DNA of 64,000 bases. Source: Limnephilus marmoratus (Eukaryota > Arthropoda > Insecta > Trichoptera > Limnephilidae). Below the pieces are notes generated by a model. The model worked only from the letters and a program-made list of their open reading frames with translations. It ran no database searches and was not told where the DNA came from. Position numbers and translations under genes: made by a program. Within the stretch, counting starts at the first letter, position 1; every line of letters begins with the position of its first letter. The DNA is taken from contig OU862922.1 of assembly GCA_917880885.1 (NCBI GenBank), positions 20,770,627 through 20,834,626 of the forward strand, read 5' to 3'. This document shows, piece by piece, positions 56,170 through 64,000 of this stretch.

Positions 56170-56196
56170 TTGTAATAAATAAATTTTTAATAACGA

Positions 56197-56486
56197 AGGG
56201 GTCGTCCATTAATCACGCGATGTTTTTTAGCAATTTTTAACCCCCCCCCCCCCCTGGTGATATGTGGTGAGGTAACCCCCCCCCTGGTGATATGTGGTGA
56301 CTAACCCCCCCCCCCCAAATCACGTGGTATTTTTTTAGTACGAATTATTTTGAAATTTTCAGAATATTATCACGAAAAATAAATATACGTGATATCTCAT
56401 TATACCCCCCCTCCTCGTGATATTTTGTGATTTTTTCCGAACCCCCCCCCCCTTTCGAGCCTCACGTGATTAATTTGACGACCCCT
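56197..56486. mobile_element. MITE with poly-C tracts
   Basis: Inverted ends AGGGGTCGTCCATTAATCAC and, reversed, AGGGGTCGTCAAATTAATCA. The interior has several CCCCCCCC runs separated by CTGGTGATATGTGGTGA (repeated at 56254-56300) and ATCACG/CGTGAT motifs. Non-coding; superfamily unassigned. Confidence 0.7.
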
Positions 56487-59400
56487 AAGCTGCAAATAGA
56501 AAAAGGGTGGTGATCAAATCAGAACAGAGTTATGTAAAAGTAATGGTGTGATGTTCTTCAATCCCATTGATTGAGATAACTTGAAATGTGTTCGGTAAAA
56601 CTCCAATAAATATCGAGGTTCGTCGAGATTACAAGTTGCTTTATTTACGTTATAGAAAGGTTCACAATGAATATTTAGCTGGACCAGACGTCCATCCTAT
56701 TGGATAAGTAATAAGTAGACACTGCGGGAGCCCAGCTGTCCATCGTGCATCATCGGCTATTTCCGTAGCCGTTCGTGTATTAGACACGAAAGACGATAGT
56801 CGACACTTTTCTAAGGTACTACTTAAGTAACATCTATTGAGACACCTCAAAACTACATATAACCACCTATACTAAGGAACGTGATGGATAAAATGTAAGT
56901 TGGTGATAGGTACAGATATAGTAGGTACAATTGTAGAATACGAATACGATACTGGGAGTACAATTTTAATGAATAATTCTTAAAGCTTTTCTCACTGGTG
57001 CAAAAACGTGTATACCTTTATAGAATATTAGTACACACAAAATCATACTTATAATTATTAAGTAACACGTCTGCTGTTTAATGAATGCAAATATTCCAAC
57101 TTCTCACTGTTCAGCATCGGTTATTTAGTGAAAATTGTGTATCTCCAACATCATTGTTAACCATAAATCAAAATACAACTAAATTACACCATTAGTCTCG
57201 CGGCAGAATCTTGTTCAACTTATCTCAGAACCTCTCTAGACTTCCACAAGTAATTATTAATCCCTCCCTAACTCCGTGAGGCTTTATCAACTATGGCCGG
57301 GACACATCGGCGATGAATTAAACAGCATCCTTCGCCAAAAAACAGCTGTTATCTCCACCGCGGTGACAGTTGACGTATGAGTCTGTTCCCGCGCCCATGT
57401 ATCACTCCGTTATCATTTAATTCGGATGCAGATCGTAACAGGACGATGACAGGAAAAGGGAGTTGTTACCAGATTTTCCTAACGGACTGATGATATATCA
57501 GCTGCATAACGACAGGAAAACTTTTTAGCACTGAAAAAATTGATAATTAAAAAAAAGAGGACACTCTTAGCCAATTCTTTGGGAAAATGATACCAAACAC
57601 GCAGTGATCATGCTCGTATTTGCTGATGTGGGGTTTTGCATTTTTTATCTATATCTATTTCCTTTGCATAATAACTTCTAACGGTAATCACAAGCTTTGG
57701 ACAAAGACACCACAAATATCATGCTGTAAAAGCATTTAACAGTTCAACATTCTTATACATGAATAAAAATTGAGAAAAACTAAAGTAATTTCAGATTCAA
57801 AATTTAAAAAAAAAATGGATTTTGGAGCAAAAAAATAAATAAATATTGGGTATTTTTTGTTTTCATTACCAACTTTACAAATGTCATTAAAATCAACTGT
57901 ATTTTATTTTTACATCTGTTTAAATGGTTTGTATTATAAAATGGAGGCCTCAGCACGGGTAAGCTACTCAGTAAGGTCAAAGTTATTGATTTGTACTGTA
58001 AGATATTAACTAATGTTTCAACAAAAAAAAAATTATCTAGGTTAGTTAACCGTAAGAAATTGCAAAATTTATTTCCTTCGCATTATTTTCCTTTAACATT
58101 TCGCAAAGGACATTTTTTTTCTGTCATTCACAATAAAGATATAGTAAATGTATATCGCTACTTACATCAAATCGGGTAGTCATTCCCTTGGCGTTACGCA
58201 AAAAAAACGATTTGGATTTTAGTGTATTGTAAAAATTAAATAATTGCCCTTTCTTATTTAATTGAACACATAATTTTAACGAATTGGCAGAATTAGAATG
58301 TATTGTTTCTTGACCTGTAAATATGGGTGCAGTGCAACTAAATGGCTAATCATTCTCGAACGTTTTACAGAATGTGCATTTTCATCAATCATGGGTTTAG
58401 CAGAACCAATACCTTTCCTACCCTTTGACTTTAAACTCGCAGTAGTTAGCCCCACGACAATACCTCATTACAAAAACGTAACTCGATTCTCCACACTTCT
58501 GCCGAATGACAAATGATGTCGCTAATCTGCCCGGCAAAAACTTTAAATAATCTCCTCGATAATTAGAGGAAGCGGAGACCTGAACCGAACATCATTAATA
58601 ACGGCTTAATAGTTAAGACAACAGCCAGATGAACGTTAATTGGCTCCGGTGACACGCGGATCCTGCCATCTCTGAATCCTAAATTTTATCTTTGATTGCA
58701 GAAGAAAACGCGTAAATCCTTTTGCTGTATCACGCATTCTATAGTCATCCCAAAAGTCACAATGTTATTCTATCTAATAAATAAGACGGAGACTTATTAA
58801 TTGTGTAGATTACATAACATCACTTTAAAGTATTCACCAAGGATCTGATCTTGGACCATTTTTAATACATATTTTTGTTGTCTTAGGTCAAATCCAGGTA
58901 AGTTCAAAATCATTTTACAGGTTTTCTTAATCATAAACGCATATTACAAAAATGTATGTTTTGCTGGTTTGTACAGTTTAGTAGACCATTTTTGTATAGG
59001 AGGGTTAACTTGGTTAATATCAAATGAAAGAGATCACAAAACTTATTTGAGTTAAAAAATTTTCACGATTTTACCTTTGACCACGTATTTCTTCCTTTTT
59101 TTTCAAATTAAAGTTTAGTCAAAATTAATTTTGGCAGTAACGGAGTTATTTTATTTTTATTTAAAAAAAATATTTCAAATATTATTTAGTATTATGTTTT
59201 ACCATAAGGGTTAAATTATAATTGTTCTACATTCCTTGGGGATTGTATTGACTTTCTAAGGAAAGTGAGACAACAAGTTAATTATAATGTGACGAGAGGC
59301 TTGCGACCCAAAGTATAGATCCACATTTAAATATATATTTAAATTTAAATTGTTCTGTTCCATCATCAATCAACCTGAAGTTAAGTGAGTCCGCACAGTT

Positions 59401-59960
59401 TACCCGATGGGGTTGGGACCAATTTACAAGGAAATCTTTGTGGATATTTTGTCGTAAACATTACGTCTCGAAAGAAAGGGTAAGTTAAAATAAAAATACG
59501 CTTTAAGTTCTGAGAACATTTACATTATAGGTAAAGATATAATTTTTCCAAAGGTATGAATAATTCTAGCATAATAATAAAAGTCAATATGTGCATGCAT
59601 CTGTCGTCGTAGATCAATTTGACTTGAAATCAAAAATTACAACATTTTTTACTATAATTTCCTTTTTTTTACTCAGCAAACCGAAAAACAATAGAGTACT
59701 CCAGTACATTTTTTTATTTTTTTTTTATGATGACCTTCTAACTTAAATAAACTGCGTATTTATTTTTATTTTTAGAGTTAGTTTTAATAGTTAAAATAAT
59801 TGCCAAAGTTTTAATTTTTCAAGACCCCCCGAAAACCACCGTATGTATGGTGAACCGTGTGACGTCTCCCGAAAAATTACTATAGGATCGGGAAATCAGC
59901 TGATCAACTGCCGCCATTTTGAATTCCGTTGTTCGAAGTCTTCTCTCTAGAAGTAGCGTT
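56487..59960. other. No gene seen; longest repeat-poor stretch
   Basis: I see no repeat shared with the rest of the window. 57180-57540 and 58290-58740 have higher GC, few homopolymers and no frame, as expected of unique or conserved non-coding DNA. Could contain cis-regulatory elements; this is inference only. Confidence 0.4.
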
Positions 59961-60022
59961 ACTATTTTTTTTATGCAGTAGTTTTTTAATATTTTCAATA
60001 ATAAGGGATACCTTTATTTTTT

Positions 60023-60050
60023 AAACATTATTTAGGCCTAAATAATGTTT
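60023..60050. repeat. Perfect 28-bp palindrome
   Basis: AAACATTATTTAGG and its exact complement meet at AGGCCT without a spacer. Confidence 0.8.
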
Positions 60051-60175
60051 TAATAAACACAACAACTAAATCTCTATAAACAGTATGTAAATAAACGAAT
60101 AAATTAATACGATGGCTTGTGTCTTATCATACATTCCCATACAATGACTTTGCGGTGACGTCACGACACGTCGAA

Positions 60176-60358
60176 CAGTGACGTCACCACTAAAATTTCA
60201 ATAATGCCAACTTGATGACGTGTTTTTACGACCCGATTAAAAATAGACTCTGCGTTCAATATTATTAAATAAAACTTATATATTCAGATTCAGCGTTTAT
60301 TGGTCTGTATGAACATATTTTTTTATAGTCATAATATTTTTCACTGGAGTTCCTTATT
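60176..60358 (+). repeat. Dispersed repeat R3, copy 2
   Basis: Same orientation and order as 37142-37346: CAGTGACGTCACCACTAAAA, AATAATGCCAACTTGATG, AACTTATATATTCAGATTC, GTTTATTGGTCTGTATGAAC, TTTTCACTGGAGTTCCTTAT. Confidence 0.7.
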
Positions 60359-61876
60359 GTAAAGTTTTACTGGTTCGTTTTCTTTTTTCGACCATTTGTG
60401 TTTAAGATCGTTTTCTTCGTTAGGAGGAAGTAGAAGTTACGAGAAAGGATGTACACAGATACAAAAAAAAGATAAGACTTATATAAACGGCATGACAACT
60501 AATCACAAAATTAAACACTAATTTTTTATACCTTTATTTAAGAATGCTGACCTAATACCTATCTATATTGGTTAAAGAGGTGTAGAAAACCGAAATTGAT
60601 GAAATCGTTGAAATGATGGGTTTAACAAATACAAAGGATATATCAAATTTTGACTTAAAGAATTTTCAGAAAAAAAAACTGAAAAGTATTTTAAAAACAT
60701 CGCCATAGAAGTTATTAAAATACCCTACCCAAATCATGATGTTGTACCATAGAATTCGCTGAAATCCTCTATTCAACTCCTGGTTCCCCTCAGCACAGCA
60801 TCGTTGTGAATATACTAAGAAAATATTCTACATCTTCGTAATAGTTAAGTTATCTATATAAAATGTAAATAATCAAAGGACAGATAACATAAAAAATGTC
60901 CATCTACCAAGGAAAATGTAAATCCTGGATCATGGAACATATAAAAGTGTTCCATTATAATTTGTTCCCGAAAGAACGTTTCCAAGGAAAAGAGGAATAA
61001 TTTTTCAATATAGGTAAAATGCAGGGTAGATGCCATGCTTTGATGGCGCATTTCACATAAGAGCTACTTGAGCCAATTATTATCCCTAACGGAAAAAAAT
61101 AAATTCGGAGAATGGGCGGGAAACACATAATTCGAACGACGAGACGAGGGAGTTCTTAATTCGAAATCTCTTCCACCAATCAGGATTATCCGCAATAAAA
61201 ACGTTGGCGGTATTTTTAATCAAGGAGACCTGTAGGTGATTCCCCCCCCCCACACGAGATATACGGTGCTCTGTATGTGGCAGGGGGAGAGGGGGTAATA
61301 TCTACCTACGGGGTGGTAGCACCTACCCCTAGAACAACGAAATGCCGAAATGAGATGTGACAATTGATACTAAAGTATGCCACCCTGTTTTATTTTCATA
61401 CAGATGCCTGAAACGCATTCTTGGGTGGGTATGTTGGCATGATTATGGCACGATTGTGTTATTAGCAATAATATTATGCTAGGGTTCCGAAAAACAACAA
61501 AATATTATTAAAAAAAAAAAAAAACTATTTGCTTCACGAAGTTGTCTCAATGTCCACGAGAAAGCTCATCATTCGATTTTCATTCTTCGGTTAGGAAACT
61601 TTAAATTAGCTAATTTGGAAAAAAATAATCAAATTAAGCAGCTGTAAAGTCATTCTCGTCAGTACCTACCATCAAACTTCGTTATCTACATCAGACCTGA
61701 AGGGTGATTCTGTATTTTTTGCGACAGCGTAACGCGTGTCCAATCGGCCGTATACTACACATTTTGACAGTTTGATAAAATTCCGTATCGCATTAACGAG
61801 CTATTATATTACGTTTGTTTTAGTCACCAACTCTTAAAAGCAGTAACGCCAGAACTGACAGCGCGTTTCAAGAGAA
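60359..61876. other. No gene seen
   Basis: Non-coding. A poly-C patch with TACCTACGGGGTGGTAGCAC lies at 61240-61330. No frame or RNA gene supported. Confidence 0.4.
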
Positions 61877-62260
61877 GGCCGGCGTGAGCTAGGGGTAAGG
61901 CAATCCGAAGGTCACGGGATCGAATCCCGACGTGGGCAAATAAATGTTATTTGAATAATTTGTGTTATTTCACAATTTATTTATTTTAAATAATGTATAG
62001 TATATTTGCGGCACGTTCCAGAGTGAAAGTTACTCCCATTATCGCCCTGGTGTAAGACCACCATTCAGAATTGAAAATTGAAACATTGCATGAAGTGGCG
62101 TTAGCCGTGTTTGGTGACCAATTCTAAATAGCCAGGTACTTCCCCACCTTCCTCTTCCCCATCTCCATCTCCTTCCAGCTACCTTCAGCCTCACAACGAA
62201 ACCCAGTTGAGGATGCCATAGACTCACTGGCTCCAGACGGGAGCAGTTGGTACTCTTGTG
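61877..62260 (+). mobile_element. SINE-1, full-length with tRNA head
   Basis: Head GGCCGGCGTGAGCTAGGGGT (A-box region) and GGGATCGAATCCC (B-box at 61916-61928), an AT-rich linker, then the body from GGCACGTTCCAGAGTG through GAATTGAAA, GCGTTAGCCGTGTTTGGTGA, AATAGCCAGGTACTTCCCC, CTTCAGCCTCACAAC, to GGAGCAGTTGGTACTCTTG. The minus-strand frame over it is an artefact. This copy defines the family. Confidence 0.8.
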
Positions 62261-62609
62261 AGGTATTCATATAAATATGTCAGTCGCGGGAATATTTTGT
62301 GAATCGAATCTCATCGCGTACAAACATCAAAATAATTTGACTAACGGATAGTCATTTATGAATGCCTCTTAGGCTTGGCTTACATTTAAGTAGTTTTAAT
62401 AACAAATAAATGGTAATCCGTGTCATTAAGTAGGTAATTAATTCATTTAACACACGACAAGCACAGACAAGTCATCAAATGCCATAGAAGATCGCAGAAA
62501 TTTGAGAGCCGATAACGTACGACGGACGCCTTCGTATATCCGACGGATTTTGCCATTTTGTTTTAATTACCTCGTAATGCTGACTTACAAGATAACACAA
62601 AAGATACAG
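62261..62609. other. No gene seen
   Basis: Non-coding; no repeat matched. Confidence 0.4.
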
Positions 62610-62692
62610 AATCACCCTTCTGGTGTAACGGTGAAATCCGCTGTTCTGCGCCAAAAGGTCGTGGGTTTAAATCCCACTGAGTGCAAAACAAT
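62610..62692 (+). mobile_element. tRNA-like SINE head or tRNA pseudogene
   Basis: CTGGTGTAACGGTGAAATCC (A-box-like) and GTGGGTTTAAATCCCAC (T-arm with B-box) at proper distance, but the acceptor stem does not close. Probably the head of another tRNA-derived SINE or a relic. Confidence 0.5.
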
Positions 62693-63000
62693 CTGATTGT
62701 ACTTCCCAATCTTGCTCTTTTTCTTTTTTTTAATAACTTTAGCATGAGAACATTTCCCGAAATTGTGCTTAGACATAGTCCTATTAGTAATTTAGACATT
62801 TTCCCACTTCGGGCGTTTCGGAGAGGTGAGATATCACATGACACTATAATGATGTCATAATTGTTAATTAAAAAATACTAGTCTATTCTCAATTGAAAGA
62901 GACTTTGCCTAAAACACTGTTCTTAAGTTTACATCTATATCAGTTTGTAACAAAGGTACTATATTGTAAACAGTGGTTTTGTGGAAATTTTCACATAAAA

Positions 63001-63045
63001 CTTAATTTTGAATTTCATGCCAAAATACCCAACACAATATTGATT
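63001..63045 (-). repeat. Dispersed repeat R2 fragment
   Basis: Minus strand GTGTTGGGTATTTTGGCATG then AAATTCAAAATTAAG matches R2. Confidence 0.45.
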
Positions 63046-63063
63046 AATTTATGTTTTAATGAA

Positions 63064-63094
63064 AATGTATATCACATACTATGTGATATACATT
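63064..63094. repeat. Perfect 15-bp inverted repeat
   Basis: AATGTATATCACATA and its exact complement separated by one base. Confidence 0.8.
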
Positions 63095-63113
63095 ATCACA
63101 CAAAATGTATATA

Positions 63114-63350
63114 CATTCATTTATTACGTAAGACGAATTTTGTTAGTTTTCGACCCCCTCCCCCCTATTATAAGAAAAAATAAGAATAGGCCGACCCCCT
63201 CCCTCCTGTTTAATATTTAATACGTAAGAATCTAAAGGAAAAAATGAATACACGTTTGGTTTGTTTCAATGTTTGTTTGCGCGGGTCCGTTGTCCCCCCC
63301 CCCCCCTAAATCATCTTACGTAATAAATGAATAATCGTAATAAATGAATG
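63114..63350. mobile_element. MITE with poly-C tracts, second type
   Basis: Inverted ends CATTCATTTATTACGTAAGA at 63114-63133 and its complement at 63313-63332, with the last ~14 bp of the right end duplicated (to 63350). Interior has CGACCCCCTCC twice and a long C-run. No coding. Confidence 0.65.
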
Positions 63351-63359
63351 GCTCCTTAT

Positions 63360-63660
63360 CTAGTACGGATGTGAGCTATTTTATTGATTTGTATTTTAAA
63401 TTATAAAATATAGGCCATTGAATATTTTTTATGATTTAAGAGGCGAATTAATAACTGTTAAAATGTAATAACTGTCATTAACCTCACAAATAATTTCCAA
63501 AGTTCCTCTAAAATCATGAAAATTTTTAACACTTTAATGGTCTGTATTTCATAAATTGAAACACATAAATAAAATAGCTCACATTCTTAATAAATTTTTT
63601 AAAAGTTATTCAGTTTGGTTCGGTATTTTGGCCACAAATCCAAATTTAAGTTTTTTGTGA
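63360..63660 (+). repeat. Dispersed repeat R2, longest copy
   Basis: TAGTACGGATGTG, CTCACAAATAATTTCC, CCTCTAAAATCATGAAA, then GTATTTTGGCCACAAATCC and AAATTTAAGTTTTTTG. Parts match 4520-4580, 30500-30620 and 31255-31690. The poly-C MITE at 63114 lies just upstream, next to another R2 piece. Confidence 0.5.
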
Positions 63661-64000
63661 ACAAAAAAACAGGACATTGATATCTCTTTTCATATAGGAT
63701 CATAGGGTCCCTTTCAAATTAATACTACGTTTAAGATGATATGCCCAGTGCGCTTAGGAATATCATTAGAAATCCACTAATTTGATTAAAATTTAATAAA
63801 TTAAATTCTACAAGCAATTTATAATATCAGTAAAATAATTTCGTAAATGCACAATAATGCCATCTACCCGGATTACAGAAACAATGGTAATACTGTTGAT
63901 ATGTTCGAGTATTTTGGAGAATCGTCTGCCCCCTGCCCCCTGCCTTGCTGGGCCCGGGGCGATGTCTCGAGTACGTAAGTACGTACTCAATGTTTCTTTT
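63661..64000. other. No gene seen
   Basis: Non-coding to the window end; a C-rich patch CCCCCTGCCCCCTGCC at about 63930. Confidence 0.4.

Noticed and set aside
62610..62692. A functional tRNA
   Set aside because: A and B boxes are present but the acceptor stem does not pair and no clear anticodon stem forms.
62563..62844. 93-residue minus-strand frame containing LNPRPF
   Set aside because: This peptide is a well-known by-product of reading tRNA-like SINE heads in reverse.
1..64000. LTR retrotransposons, CRISPR arrays, viral integrations
   Set aside because: No paired LTRs, protease/integrase motifs, spaced short repeats or viral structural genes could be seen.

Overview
The window looks like transposon-dense, AT-rich insect nuclear DNA. 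The evidence is arthropod-type non-LTR retrotransposons, a mariner with the ITm signature, several hAT elements with perfect 8-bp target duplications, tRNA-derived SINEs, Helitron-like ends, two eukaryotic Pol III tRNA genes, and GTAGGTACC-type microsatellites of the kind common in Hemiptera and Lepidoptera. I cannot name the species; a hemipteran or lepidopteran is a low-confidence guess. There is no bacterial operon, CRISPR array or viral genome.

Layout. 0-11 kb: a repeat-B copy, foldback copies A and B, two non-LTR remnants, a Helitron end, two foldback MITEs and two SINE-1 copies. 11-15 kb: a hAT element with a nested TA-type MITE, then tRNA-Leu(TAG) and tRNA-Ala(TGC). 15.8-22 kb: the longest repeat-B copy, foldback copy C, the only convincing host protein-coding exon (18147-18678, ending at a splice donor), a dead hAT with a transposase remnant, and a MITE with 9-bp duplications. 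22.3-28.4 kb: a nearly complete CR1/Jockey-type element on the minus strand (ORF1, endonuclease, reverse transcriptase, one homopolymer frameshift), a head-to-head palindromic SINE-2 pair and two retrotransposon 3' fragments. 30-42 kb: foldback copy D, a hAT inserted next to a SINE, three more reverse-transcriptase remnants, a TTAA-flanked element, a deleted mariner and a GACAATTGA-rich element. 43-53 kb: repeat B, a MITE, SINE-2, a hAT, a 130-bp tandem array split by a TA-inserted element, another hAT with a transposase remnant, and Helitron-like DNA carrying a hAT that itself holds a MITE. 53-64 kb: SINE-1 full copies, Helitron and poly-C MITEs, and several quiet stretches of apparently single-copy DNA.

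How the parts relate. Almost everything is mobile DNA. Autonomous donors visible here (or their remains) are CR1/Jockey-like elements, hATs and a mariner; SINEs, MITEs and repeat B are likely passengers. The most unusual item is a four-copy family of long foldback elements (1578-1762, 6126-6373, 17375-17780, 30816-31144). Each copy has one fixed end (GATACGTTTT or close), one A-rich end and a loop that varies in length. Three copies have perfect 12-13 bp flanking duplications, and the fourth has a degenerate one. Those duplications are too long for most known DNA transposons and look like target-primed retroposition, which would be odd for a hairpin-forming sequence.
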